In this document: positions 34,866 through 43,067 of the stretch, one piece after another | Position numbering within the stretch: the stretch's first letter is position 1 | Layout of the letters: every line of letters starts with the position of its first letter | Notes under the pieces: generated by a model | What the model was told of the DNA's origin: nothing | The model's database searches: none | The model's input: only the letters and a program-made list of their open reading frames with translations | Program-made: the position numbers and the translations under genes | From: Pseudomonas abieticivorans | GTDB lineage: Bacteria > Pseudomonadota > Gammaproteobacteria > Pseudomonadales > Pseudomonadaceae | NCBI RefSeq assembly: GCF_023509015.1 | Contig: NZ_CP094975.1 | Span: 3,279,501-3,343,500 of the forward strand | Direction: 5' to 3' | Length of the DNA stretch: 64,000 nucleotides

Positions 34866-35875
34866 TGCGAGCAATGCCGATCCGCACACCGTTGAAACTG
34901 ATGGGCTACGCAGCGCTGGCCGTGCTGGTGGTCAGCTGTTCGACCAGCCGCGCGCCGCAAAGCAGCAGTGGCAACACCATCCGCTCGCAGCCGGGGCTGG
35001 ACATCAACCGGGCCCACAAGGACGGCGCACCGTGGTGGGACGTCGACGTGTCGCGTATTCCCGATGCCACGCCTACCCTGCACAGTGGTCCCTACAAGGC
35101 CAACCCGTACACGGTGCTGGGCAAGACTTACTTCCCGCTCAGCGACTCCAAGGCCTACGTGGCCACGGGCACCGCGTCCTGGTACGGCACCAAGTTCCAC
35201 GGCCAGAACACCGCCAATGGCGAGGTGTATGACCTGTACGGCATGAGTGCCGCGCACAAGACCTTGCCGTTGCCCAGCTACGTGCGGGTGACTAACCTGG
35301 ACAACAACCGCAGCGTGATCCTGCGGGTCAACGACCGTGGCCCGTTCTACTCGGACCGCATCATCGACCTGTCATATGCCGCGGCCAAAAAGCTCGGTTA
35401 TGCCGAAATCGGTACCGCGCGGGTCAAGGTCGAAGGCATCGACCCGCAGCAGTGGTGGGCCCAGCGTGGCAAACCGGCGCCGTTGATGCTTGATCAGCCG
35501 CAGGTCGTCGCCCAGGCGCAACCGGCGCTGACGCCCAGCACCGGTACCGTGGAACAATACACGCCGCCACCGCAGCAACACGCCGTCGCCGTCCTGCCGA
35601 TGCAGATGGACGCAAAAAAAAACGGTTCTGTACCAGCCTCTGGCCAGTATCTCCAGGTGGGAGCGTTCGCCAATCCGGACGCTGCGGAGCTGCTGAGGTC
35701 CAAGCTGAGCTCGATGGTGCGGGCCCCGGTGTTCGTGAGCTCGATCGTGCGCAACCAGCAAACACTCTATCGGGTGCGGATGGGGCCGATCGGCACGCAG
35801 GGTGAAATCCAGCAGACCCAGGACAGCGTACGCATGGCCAACCTTGGCCAGGCCAGCCTGGTAAAAGCCGAATAA
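34865..35875 (+). CDS. rlpA: Rare lipoprotein A (septal peptidoglycan-processing protein)
   Basis: A 336-residue lipoprotein. In P. aeruginosa RlpA is a lytic transglycosylase acting on glycan stripped of peptides, and it separates daughter cells. It shows lipobox VVSC, the double-psi beta-barrel domain (ASWYGTKFHGQNTANGEVYD, KTLPLPSYVRVTNL, VNDRGPF), a Pro/Gln-rich linker and a C-terminal SPOR domain (YLQVGAFANPDAAELLRSKL). The first ATG overlaps the mltB stop; a second ATG three codons on is possible. A small hairpin (35883-35902) follows the gene. Confidence 0.96.
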   Translation: MRAMPIRTPLKLMGYAALAVLVVSCSTSRAPQSSSGNTIRSQPGLDINRAHKDGAPWWDVDVSRIPDATPTLHSGPYKANPYTVLGKTYFPLSDSKAYVATGTASWYGTKFHGQNTANGEVYDLYGMSAAHKTLPLPSYVRVTNLDNNRSVILRVNDRGPFYSDRIIDLSYAAAKKLGYAEIGTARVKVEGIDPQQWWAQRGKPAPLMLDQPQVVAQAQPALTPSTGTVEQYTPPPQQHAVAVLPMQMDAKKNGSVPASGQYLQVGAFANPDAAELLRSKLSSMVRAPVFVSSIVRNQQTLYRVRMGPIGTQGEIQQTQDSVRMANLGQASLVKAE

Positions 35876-36053
35876 CGATTTTCGAGCCTGGAAACGGGCT
35901 CGTGCCTCGGGTGTCGACAGGCGGGGGAACTGTCCAGGTCGACAGCCGAACAATAGAGTGGCCGGTAACAGGCCCTTTACCAGCCAGGCCAGCAGGCCTG
36001 GAACAATATTTGCCCACTCCGGGCAGGTGCCCATTAGCAATTTCGAGAGACGG

Positions 36054-37214
36054 ATGAACATCACCACCTTTGCCAAACGCCTATGCCTGCTAGTACCGCT
36101 GATGATCGCCCCAACTGCGTGGGCGGCAGAGCAGATGATGCCGGCAGCGCCACAACTGGCCGCCAAATCCTATGTACTGATGGAAGCCTCCAGCGGGACC
36201 GTCCTTGTCGAAGACAATGGCGATCAGCGTTTGCCACCGGCCAGCCTGACCAAACTGATGACCGCCTACATCGCGACCCTGGAAATCCGTCGCGGCCAGA
36301 TCGGCGAGAACGACCCGGTCACCATCAGTGAAAATGCCTGGCGCACCGGCGGTTCGCGGATGTTCCTCAAAGTCGGCTCGCAAGTGTCGGTGAGCGACCT
36401 GCTGCACGGCATCATCATCCAGTCGGGTAACGACGCCAGCGTCGCTCTGTCCGAGCACATCGCCGGCAGCGAGGACGGCTTTGCCGACATGATGAACAAG
36501 ACGGCCGAAACCCTCGGCATGTCCAACAGCCACTTCATGAACCCGACTGGCCTGCCGAACCCGGAGCACTATTCCACCGCCCACGACATGGCGCTGCTGG
36601 CTCGTGCGATCATTCACGAAGACCCGGCTCACTACGCGATCTACTCGCAAAAAGAGTTCTTCTGGAACAACATCAAGCAGCCTAACCGCAACCTGCTGCT
36701 GTGGCGCGACAAGACCGTCGACGGCTTGAAAACCGGCCACACCGAAGAGGCCGGCTATTGCATGGTGTCTTCTGCGGTACGTGACGGCATGCGCCTGATC
36801 GCCGTGGTGTTCGGCACCAACAGCGAACAGGCTCGCGCCGCTGAAACCCAGAAGCTTTTGACTTATGGCTTCCGTTTCTACGAAACCCAGACCTTCTACC
36901 AGAAGGGCACCGAGCTTGCCCAGGCGCCGGTCTGGAAGGGTGCTACCCACCAGGTCAAAGCCGGCCTGGCCGACGACCTGACCATGACTTTGCCTAAAGG
37001 CCAATTGAAAAACCTGGCGGCAACCATGACCATGAACCCGCAACTGACCGCGCCGATCGCCAAGGGTGACGTGATCGGTAAAGTTGAAGTCAAAATGGGT
37101 GACAAAGTGGTTCACAGTGCCGACCTGATCGCACTGGACGCCGTGGACGAGGGTGGTTTCATCCGCCGCATGTGGGATAGCATTCGTCTATTCTTCTACG
37201 GCCTGTTCAACTGA
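36054..37214 (+). CDS. dacA: D-alanyl-D-alanine carboxypeptidase (PBP5/6 family)
   Basis: Periplasmic low-molecular-weight PBP that trims the terminal D-Ala from stem pentapeptides. It has 386 residues with a signal peptide ending TAWA. The three penicilloyl-transferase motifs are present: S64-LTK, S124-GN and KTG in VDGLKTGHTEEAGYC. The C-terminal beta domain ends in an amphipathic helix (MWDSIRLFFYGLFN) that anchors it to the inner membrane. It is called DacC in P. aeruginosa. It has its own ribosome site after a 178-bp gap from rlpA and a terminator downstream. Confidence 0.97.
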   Translation: MNITTFAKRLCLLVPLMIAPTAWAAEQMMPAAPQLAAKSYVLMEASSGTVLVEDNGDQRLPPASLTKLMTAYIATLEIRRGQIGENDPVTISENAWRTGGSRMFLKVGSQVSVSDLLHGIIIQSGNDASVALSEHIAGSEDGFADMMNKTAETLGMSNSHFMNPTGLPNPEHYSTAHDMALLARAIIHEDPAHYAIYSQKEFFWNNIKQPNRNLLLWRDKTVDGLKTGHTEEAGYCMVSSAVRDGMRLIAVVFGTNSEQARAAETQKLLTYGFRFYETQTFYQKGTELAQAPVWKGATHQVKAGLADDLTMTLPKGQLKNLAATMTMNPQLTAPIAKGDVIGKVEVKMGDKVVHSADLIALDAVDEGGFIRRMWDSIRLFFYGLFN

Positions 37215-37229
37215 TTCATTGATCCGCAT

Positions 37230-37256
37230 GCCCCTACCGCTGAAGGCGGTGGGGGC
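37230..37256 (+). terminator. Terminator-like hairpin after dacA
   Basis: GCCCCTACCGC / GCGGTGGGGGC stem with one mismatch and a 5-nt loop, followed by CTGTCCGTTTTC. It lies between dacA and the DUF493 gene. Confidence 0.7.
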
Positions 37257-37292
37257 CTGTCCGTTTTCTCGGCTTACGAGGCCGTTACTGCC

Positions 37293-37568
37293 ATGACAGA
37301 TACCGAAGTAAAAGAACCAAAAATCGAATTCCCGTGCGCTGATTATCCGATCAAGGTCATCGGCGACACCGGCGTGGGTTTCAAGGCCATGGTCATCGAG
37401 ATCGTCGAGAAGCACGCCAAGATCAACCATGACATCAATGCCGAGCGCCAAAGCAGCAACGGCAACTACACGACGCTGCAGTTGCACATCCTGGCCATTG
37501 ACCAAGACCAGCTCTACAACATCAACAGTGAGTTGCGCGCTACCGGCAAAGTGAAAATGGTGCTCTGA
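37293..37568 (+). CDS. ybeD: DUF493 / YbeD family protein
   Basis: A 91-residue protein with the ferredoxin-like fold predicted for YbeD, which resembles ACT regulatory domains. Conserved pieces are [27 protein letters not shown] and [19 protein letters not shown]. It sits directly upstream of lipB with overlapping stop and start (TGATG), as in E. coli and P. aeruginosa. That suggests a link to lipoate metabolism, but its function is not established. Confidence 0.95.
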   Translation: MTDTEVKEPKIEFPCADYPIKVIGDTGVGFKAMVIEIVEKHAKINHDINAERQSSNGNYTTLQLHILAIDQDQLYNINSELRATGKVKMVL

Positions 37569-38218
37569 TGCCATTGCACTCCCTGGGCTTTCGCGAGCTG
37601 GGCCTGAAGGCCTACGAGCCAACCTGGCACGCGATGCAACGCTTCACCGACCAGCGTACTGCCGGCACCGCCGACGAAGTCTGGCTGGTGCAGCACCCGT
37701 CGGTGTTCACCCAGGGCCAGGCCGGCAAGGCCGAACATGTGCTGTTGCCTGGCGACATTCCCGTGGTACAGGTCGATCGCGGCGGCCAGGTGACTTATCA
37801 TGGCCCCGGCCAGTTGGTGGTGTACCTGTTGCTGGACGTGCGCCGCCTGGGCTTTGGCGTGCGCGAGCTGGTCAGCCGCATCGAGCAGAGCCTGGTGGCC
37901 CTGCTGGGCAGCTACGGCGTGCCGGCAACAGCCAAGCCCGATGCACCAGGTGTATATGTCGAGGGCGCGAAAATCGCCTCCCTCGGCTTGCGGATTCGCA
38001 AGGGGTGTTCCTTTCACGGCCTGGCCCTGAACGTGGACATGAACCTTGAGCCTTTCCGACGGATTAATCCCTGCGGTTACGCTGGGCTGGCCATGACCCA
38101 GCTGAGCGAACATGCAGGCCCGATTGAATTTGCCGAGGTAAGTGCCCGGCTGCGCGCGCAGCTCGTCAAGCACCTCGACTACGCTGAGCAGACGACCCTA
38201 GCGGGCGGAATCGACTGA
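37568..38218 (+). CDS. lipB: Octanoyl-[acyl carrier protein]:protein N-octanoyltransferase
   Basis: Transfers octanoate from ACP to the lipoyl domains of 2-oxoacid dehydrogenases and the glycine-cleavage H protein. It has 216 residues. Conserved features are the [20 protein letters not shown] motif, the catalytic Lys in [14 protein letters not shown], and the thioester Cys in [16 protein letters not shown]. The start is coupled to ybeD. lipA follows 2 bp after the stop. Confidence 0.97.
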   Translation: MPLHSLGFRELGLKAYEPTWHAMQRFTDQRTAGTADEVWLVQHPSVFTQGQAGKAEHVLLPGDIPVVQVDRGGQVTYHGPGQLVVYLLLDVRRLGFGVRELVSRIEQSLVALLGSYGVPATAKPDAPGVYVEGAKIASLGLRIRKGCSFHGLALNVDMNLEPFRRINPCGYAGLAMTQLSEHAGPIEFAEVSARLRAQLVKHLDYAEQTTLAGGID

Positions 38219-38220
38219 AT

Positions 38221-39249
38221 ATGACTACTGTGCATGACCCGGTGCAAAGCACCGCGCAAACCCTGATCCCTGCAGTGTCCGTGCCCGAGCGCCCGGCCCG
38301 TGCCAAAGTGGAAGCCGGCGTGAAGTTGCGCGGCGCAGAAAAGGTGGCGCGTATCCCGGTCAAGATTATCCCGACCGAAGAGCTGCCTAAAAAGCCCGAC
38401 TGGATTCGCGTGCGTATCCCGGTGTCGCCGGAAGTCGACCGCATCAAGCAACTGCTGCGCAAACACAAGCTGCACAGCGTGTGCGAAGAAGCCTCGTGCC
38501 CTAACCTGGGCGAGTGTTTCTCGGGCGGTACCGCCACCTTCATGATCATGGGTGACATCTGCACCCGTCGCTGCCCGTTCTGTGACGTGGGCCACGGCCG
38601 CCCGAAGGCACTGGATGCCGACGAACCGATGAACCTGGCCGTGGCTATCGCCGACCTGCGCCTCAAGTATGTGGTCATCACTTCGGTAGACCGCGACGAC
38701 CTGCGTGACGGCGGTGCCCAGCACTTTGCCGACTGCCTGCGGGAAATCCGCAAGCTGTCGCCAGGCGTGCAGTTGGAAACCCTGGTGCCGGACTACCGCG
38801 GCCGCATGGACGTCGCCCTGGCGATTACCGCGCAAGAGCCGCCGGACGTGTTCAACCACAACCTGGAGACCGTGCCACGCCTGTACAAGGCCGCGCGCCC
38901 AGGTTCGGACTTCCAGTGGTCGCTGACCCTGCTGCAAAAGTTCAAGGAACTGGTACCGCACGTGCCGACCAAATCCGGCCTGATGCTGGGCTTGGGTGAA
39001 ACCGACGAAGAAGTGATCGAAGTGATGCAGCGCATGCGCGAGCACAACATCGACATGCTGACCCTGGGCCAGTACCTGCAGCCGTCGCGTAGCCACCTGC
39101 CGGTGCAGCGCTTCGTGCACCCGGACACCTTCGCCTGGTTCGCCGAGGAAGGCTACAAGATGGGCTTCAAGAACGTCGCGTCGGGCCCGTTGGTGCGTTC
39201 CTCGTACCACGCTGACCAGCAGGCGCACGAGGCCAAGGCCAAGCTCTGA
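38221..39249 (+). CDS. lipA: Lipoyl synthase
   Basis: Radical SAM enzyme that inserts two sulfurs into the protein-bound octanoyl group. It has 342 residues. The auxiliary cluster motif [12 protein letters not shown] (Cx4Cx5C) and the radical SAM motif CTRRCPFC (Cx3Cx2C) are both intact, and the RSSYHA segment near the C-terminus supplies the conserved serine ligand. It completes lipB-lipA and is followed by a strong terminator. Confidence 0.98.
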   Translation: MTTVHDPVQSTAQTLIPAVSVPERPARAKVEAGVKLRGAEKVARIPVKIIPTEELPKKPDWIRVRIPVSPEVDRIKQLLRKHKLHSVCEEASCPNLGECFSGGTATFMIMGDICTRRCPFCDVGHGRPKALDADEPMNLAVAIADLRLKYVVITSVDRDDLRDGGAQHFADCLREIRKLSPGVQLETLVPDYRGRMDVALAITAQEPPDVFNHNLETVPRLYKAARPGSDFQWSLTLLQKFKELVPHVPTKSGLMLGLGETDEEVIEVMQRMREHNIDMLTLGQYLQPSRSHLPVQRFVHPDTFAWFAEEGYKMGFKNVASGPLVRSSYHADQQAHEAKAKL

Positions 39250-39266
39250 TCGCTGCGCTGGAAATA

Positions 39267-39308
39267 ATGCCGGGTGCCATTTTCGAGATGGCCCCGGCAT
39301 TTTTGTTT
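39267..39308 (+). terminator. Rho-independent terminator of lipA
   Basis: ATGCCGGGTGCCAT and ATGGCCCCGGCAT form a long stem with a short loop (one bulge), followed by TTTTTGTTT. Confidence 0.88.
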
Positions 39309-39334
39309 GTGCCATTATTCAAGGACGAACTTCA

Positions 39335-40273
39335 ATGAGCTCGAACATTGCCATGACCCCCGCTACCGCTGTGCCGCGCTTGCCTAGCAATGGTCTGATC
39401 GCCATCATCGCCCCAGCAGGGCCAGGCCACCTGGACGTCAAGGCCGCCGAGCGCTGGATGAGCGAGCGCGGTTACCGCCTGCGTATCTACCCGGGGGTGT
39501 TCGAAAAGCAGGGCTACCTGGCCGGCAGTGACGAGGTGCGCCTGCGCGACCTGCACGCCGCCTTTGCCGACCCGGAGGTGGCCGCTATCCTGTGCCTGCG
39601 CGGCGGCTACGGCACACCGCGGTTGCTCGATCGTATTGACTACCCGCTGCTCAAGAACAACCCCAAGCCACTTGTGGGCTACAGCGATATCACCGCCTTG
39701 CACCTGGCCATCGAGCGCTATTGCGGTTTCGTCACCTTTCACGGGCCGTTGCTCAATGCCGATCTGCTAGGCAACAAGGCGCCGCCCACCGAGTCGTCCT
39801 TGTTGCGTTTGCTCAGGGGGCAGGTCAAGGCCGGCGACACCTTCACCCACCCCGTGGCGCACCCCCTGACCTGCATCGAGCACGGCATCGCCGCCGGGCG
39901 GCTGGCCGGTGGCAACCTAGCGATGATCTGCGGCACCTTGGGCACCCCCTACGAGATCGATACCGAAGGCGCGATCCTGCTGATGGAGGACGTCAATGAG
40001 CCACTGTACCGCGTGGACCGGCTGCTGACGCAATTGCACCTGGCCGGCAAGCTGGCGGGGCTGCGGGGGGTGCTGGTGGGGGATTTTGCCGGTATCGAGT
40101 TGCCGGCGATGACCCCGCTGTTGGAGCAGACGTTCGGCCCGTTGGGCATTCCGGTGTTGGCTGGGTGGCGCAGCGGGCATTGCGACCCGAACCTCACGCT
40201 GCCGCTGGGGGCGCAGGTGCGGTTGGATGCGGGCGAAAAAAGCCTGACACTGGAACAGATGGTGACCTTGTAG
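39335..40273 (+). CDS. ldcA: LD-carboxypeptidase (peptidase S66 family)
   Basis: A 312-residue serine peptidase that removes the terminal D-Ala from tetrapeptides released from peptidoglycan, part of cytoplasmic wall recycling. The S66 features are visible: IAPAGP near the N-terminus, LCLRGGYGTPRLL, the nucleophile Ser in VGYSDITALH, the Glu in LLMEDVNEPLYRVDR, and the His in GWRSGHCDPN. It has no signal peptide, fitting a cytoplasmic enzyme. It is a monocistronic gene between terminators. A second paralogue elsewhere in the genome cannot be excluded. Confidence 0.92.
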   Translation: MSSNIAMTPATAVPRLPSNGLIAIIAPAGPGHLDVKAAERWMSERGYRLRIYPGVFEKQGYLAGSDEVRLRDLHAAFADPEVAAILCLRGGYGTPRLLDRIDYPLLKNNPKPLVGYSDITALHLAIERYCGFVTFHGPLLNADLLGNKAPPTESSLLRLLRGQVKAGDTFTHPVAHPLTCIEHGIAAGRLAGGNLAMICGTLGTPYEIDTEGAILLMEDVNEPLYRVDRLLTQLHLAGKLAGLRGVLVGDFAGIELPAMTPLLEQTFGPLGIPVLAGWRSGHCDPNLTLPLGAQVRLDAGEKSLTLEQMVTL

Positions 40274-40417
40274 CTGCGAGCGGCGATGTACATCTGTGCC
40301 GCAAGGTGCAACATTGCCTGCTGCTTTGCCTCCTTTGAGAAGTTGTTAGCTTGGTACTTGCCCCGATCAACGGTTCGGGGACAGGACGGTTATCTAACAT
40401 CAAAGGAATAGTGACTG

Positions 40418-41260
40418 ATGAAGTATTTTCCCAAAACCATGACACCTCTTTCAGTGGCCATCGGCATGTCAGTGCTGGCTGGCCACGCCTCTGCCCAAGT
40501 ACTGCCCGTTAGTGACGTGCACTGCCAAGTGATGCAAGACTCCAATACCTTGAACCCACAAGGCCCGGTCGGCTGTGATCGATTGAGGTTGGTGACGTTT
40601 CCCTTCGCCTCCCTGGACGGCCCGGATGGCGAGGGGTCGGTCATGGTCATGGATGCATTTGCCGAGCAGGTAGACGACCTGTTCATCGCCCTGTACCAAC
40701 GGCGCTTCCCGTTGCAGACGGCTTTGGGCATGGAGCATTTCAATGGTGACGACGCGGCATCGATGGCGGCCAACAATACTTCGGCCTTCAATGGTCGGGT
40801 TATCGAAGGCAGTGCGAACTGGTCATTGCATGCTTATGGCGCGGCCATTGATCTTAATCCGGTACAGAACCCGTTCCTTGCCATCGCTGTGGACGGTACG
40901 GCTTCGATTGACCCGGTGGCTTCAGCTCGCAGCTATGTAAACCGCATGTCCGTGCGGGCGGAGAAGCCCGTCAGGGTGGGGATGGCCGAGGAGGTGATCG
41001 ATCTGTTCGCCGAGCGCGGTTTCCTGCATTGGGGTGGCTACTGGAACTACCCAGTGGACTACCAGCATTTCGAAGTGGCGCCACGACGCTTCATCGAGTA
41101 CCTGGCAAATGCGGAGCCAGAGCAGGCCCGCGAAGACTTCCTGGGGTATGTTCAGATGTATGGTGGCTGCATGGCCGAGGAAGCCGTGCTGGAACACGCC
41201 GCTCAGCGAGCGCAGTGTGTTGGGCGAGTGCTGGATTACTACCGCCAGTGGCCGCTGTAA
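40418..41260 (+). CDS. Secreted M15-type peptidase (VanY/endolysin-like)
   Basis: A 280-residue protein with a signal peptide ending near GHASA. The catalytic region shows the zinc motif WSLHAYGAAIDLNP (His138, Asp145) and later WNYPVDYQHFE (His217), the HxxxxxxD...H arrangement of peptidase family M15 (D-Ala-D-Ala carboxypeptidases and phage endolysins). It would act on peptide stems in the periplasm or outside the cell. About 45 residues follow the domain (GYVQMYGGCMAEEAVLEH), with two Cys that may form a disulfide. It is flanked by LdcA and a convergent MltB-type enzyme. Upstream, 40361-40380 is a small hairpin. Confidence 0.85.
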   Translation: MKYFPKTMTPLSVAIGMSVLAGHASAQVLPVSDVHCQVMQDSNTLNPQGPVGCDRLRLVTFPFASLDGPDGEGSVMVMDAFAEQVDDLFIALYQRRFPLQTALGMEHFNGDDAASMAANNTSAFNGRVIEGSANWSLHAYGAAIDLNPVQNPFLAIAVDGTASIDPVASARSYVNRMSVRAEKPVRVGMAEEVIDLFAERGFLHWGGYWNYPVDYQHFEVAPRRFIEYLANAEPEQAREDFLGYVQMYGGCMAEEAVLEHAAQRAQCVGRVLDYYRQWPL

Positions 41261-41275
41261 GTTAGGTTGAGGCAA

Positions 41276-41305
41276 GCTGCGTCGCTTTCAACACGGCGAC
41301 GCAGC
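41276..41305. terminator. Bidirectional terminator-like hairpin
   Basis: Perfect 10-bp stem GCTGCGTCGC / GCGACGCAGC with a 10-nt loop, between the convergent M15 peptidase and MltB-like genes. Confidence 0.72.
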
Positions 41306-41335
41306 GTTCGTTGCGGCTAGACAAATGCGGCGCTG

Positions 41336-42655
41336 TCAGTGCGCCCGCAAACTTTCCAGCAGCTTGTGGTTGGGGTAACCATCCGCCGGCCAGCCCAATG
41401 CCTGCTGCGCACTGCGGATGGCCTTGCGGGTGTTGGCGCCGATGATTCCATCCGGCGTGCCCGCATCGTAATTCTTCGCGGTCAGCAGGGTTTGCAGTTC
41501 GAGGCGCTCGGTGCGGCTCAGCGGCAGGTCATCCTTGGGCCATTGGCCATAGATGTAGCCTGCACCGTTGAAACGCTGTGACAACAAACTCACGCCCAGC
41601 GCATACGACGATGAGTTGTTGTACTTGAGGATCGCACGGAAGTTGTCCAGCACCAGGAAGGCCGGGCCGCGATAACCGGCAGGCAACAGCAGGGCGGCGG
41701 ACAGCTGCTCGGCGTTGGCCGGCAGGCGCGTGCCAGCAGGCAGGGTCACGCCCATGCGCAGCCATTCGCCAACCGGCTTGCGCAGGGCGCCATCGGCTTG
41801 GGCGTAGTCGAAGCCAGCGCTTAGCTGCACCTCAAAGCCCCACGGCTGGCCACGCTGCCAGCCGGAGCTCTGCAGGTAGTGCGCCGTCGAAGCCAGGGCG
41901 TCGGCAGCGCTGTTCCAGATGTCCCGGCGCCCGTCGCCATCAAAGTCCACGGCATGGGTGTTGTAGGTGGTGGGGATGAACTGGGTCTGGCCCATGGCAC
42001 CGGACCAGGAGCCGAGCATCAGCTCAGGCTGGATATCGCCGTTCTGCAGGATTTGCAGGGCGGCGATCAATTGATCCTGGGCAAACCCCTGGCGCCGTCC
42101 TTCGTAGGCCAGGGTCGCCAGCGAGCGGATCACCGACTTGTCGCCCTGGAACTGGCCGAAGCTGCTTTCCATGCCCCATACCGCGACCAGCGCCTGGCGA
42201 TCAACACCGTAACGCTGCTCGATCTGCGTCAGTACGTCGGCGTACTGGTTGAGCAGGGCCTGGCCCTTGCGTACGCGCACGGGCGAAATCGCACCGTCCA
42301 GGTATTCCCACACCGGGCGGGTGAACTCCGGTTGGCTGCGGTCAGCCTTGATCACCGACGGGTCCGGCGTTATGCCGGCGAACGCGCGGTCAAACAGCGC
42401 CGGGTTGATGCCGGCCTGCAGGGCTTGCTGGCGAAAGCCTGCCTCCCATTGATCGAAGGTTTGGCTAGGCAGCACGAAGCCATCGGCGTCGGTGGGCGCG
42501 GCGGTAGTCAGCGGGGCGACAGGCGAAGTCTTTTGGGGTGCTACGGGCAGGGCATCGGCGGCGGTGTTCTGTTCAGCACAGGCGACGAGCAGGAACAGGC
42601 TGGAAGTAGCGAGCAGTTGGCGCATCTGCCAACGCTGGGGACGACGAAGAGACAT
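41336..42655 (-). CDS. Lytic murein transglycosylase, MltB family with peptidoglycan-binding domain
   Basis: A 439-residue lipoprotein (lipobox LLVAC) with a Thr/Pro/Ala-rich linker, a GH103 domain and a C-terminal PG_binding_1 domain. The catalytic Glu lies in AVWGMESSFGQFQGD, and GAMGQTQFIPTTYNTHAVDF plus DGRRDIWNSAADALAS mark the family. The last 60 residues (LQTLLTAKNYDAGTPDGIIG followed by ANTRKAIRSAQQALG) are the binding domain. It is a second, larger relative of the mltB product at 33.9 kb and probably has a distinct site of action. Confidence 0.93.
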   Translation of the reverse strand: MSLRRPQRWQMRQLLATSSLFLLVACAEQNTAADALPVAPQKTSPVAPLTTAAPTDADGFVLPSQTFDQWEAGFRQQALQAGINPALFDRAFAGITPDPSVIKADRSQPEFTRPVWEYLDGAISPVRVRKGQALLNQYADVLTQIEQRYGVDRQALVAVWGMESSFGQFQGDKSVIRSLATLAYEGRRQGFAQDQLIAALQILQNGDIQPELMLGSWSGAMGQTQFIPTTYNTHAVDFDGDGRRDIWNSAADALASTAHYLQSSGWQRGQPWGFEVQLSAGFDYAQADGALRKPVGEWLRMGVTLPAGTRLPANAEQLSAALLLPAGYRGPAFLVLDNFRAILKYNNSSSYALGVSLLSQRFNGAGYIYGQWPKDDLPLSRTERLELQTLLTAKNYDAGTPDGIIGANTRKAIRSAQQALGWPADGYPNHKLLESLRAH

Positions 42656-42760
42656 TCACAGGTCCAGGTATTTCAGGTCAGGTGACGACCATACCATGAC
42701 TGCCGGGCAGAGCGGGAGTTGTGCGGGGAGGGGAGTAGGCAATGTCCGACTAATGCACGT

Positions 42761-42913
42761 TCACGCCGCCATAACGGAAGAAGCCTCCCAGCTTTTAGAC
42801 TGGAAGGCTTCGCGGCGGTAGCTGCCTTTGCCCTTGGCGGGTTGTTCCTGACGGCTGCGGAACAGGGGCTGGGCGATGATGGACTTGGCTTTGTTGGGGC
42901 GTTTCTTGCTCAT
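42761..42913 (-). CDS. arfA: Alternative ribosome-rescue factor ArfA
   Basis: A 50-residue basic protein that recruits RF2 to release ribosomes stalled on non-stop mRNA when tmRNA rescue fails. The diagnostic core PLFRSRQEQPAKGKGSYRRE and the later KSWEAS match ArfA (E. coli: PLFRQRVEKNKKGKGSY...NWEAS). The ATG at 42913 has GGAGG just upstream. A strong hairpin lies inside the last third of the reading frame, as in other arfA genes, where it makes the message non-stop. Confidence 0.93.
   Translation of the reverse strand: MSKKRPNKAKSIIAQPLFRSRQEQPAKGKGSYRREAFQSKSWEASSVMAA
42780..42811 (-). promoter_or_regulatory. Stem-loop inside arfA that should produce a truncated, non-stop mRNA
   Basis: Within the coding sequence the message reads GAAGCCUUCCAG, an 8-nt loop, CUGGGAGGCUUC: a 12-bp stem with one G-U pair, followed by UUCC. 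In E. coli the equivalent structure causes termination or RNase III cleavage before the stop codon, placing ArfA under tmRNA control. Confidence 0.75.
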
Positions 42914-42974
42914 GGATAACCTCCGCTTGTGAAGCTGCGGATAATACGCCGATGTTACCCCAGCACAATACCTT

Positions 42975-43067
42975 CCCAGTAGGAGCGGGTTTATCCGCGA
43001 AAGGATCGCCACGGTGCTTCAGTTATACGGCAGTGATCGCTTCGCGGATAAATCCGCTCCTACTGGG
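42975..43067. repeat. REP-type inverted pair (element 3), overlapping the end of holA
   Basis: Two 27-nt arms (CCCAGTAGGAGCGGGTTTAT with CCGCGAA, and its reverse complement with one mismatch) flank a 39-nt centre. The right arm runs into holA: the TAG stop of holA lies within the CAGTAGGAGCGG of the repeat. Confidence 0.88.
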
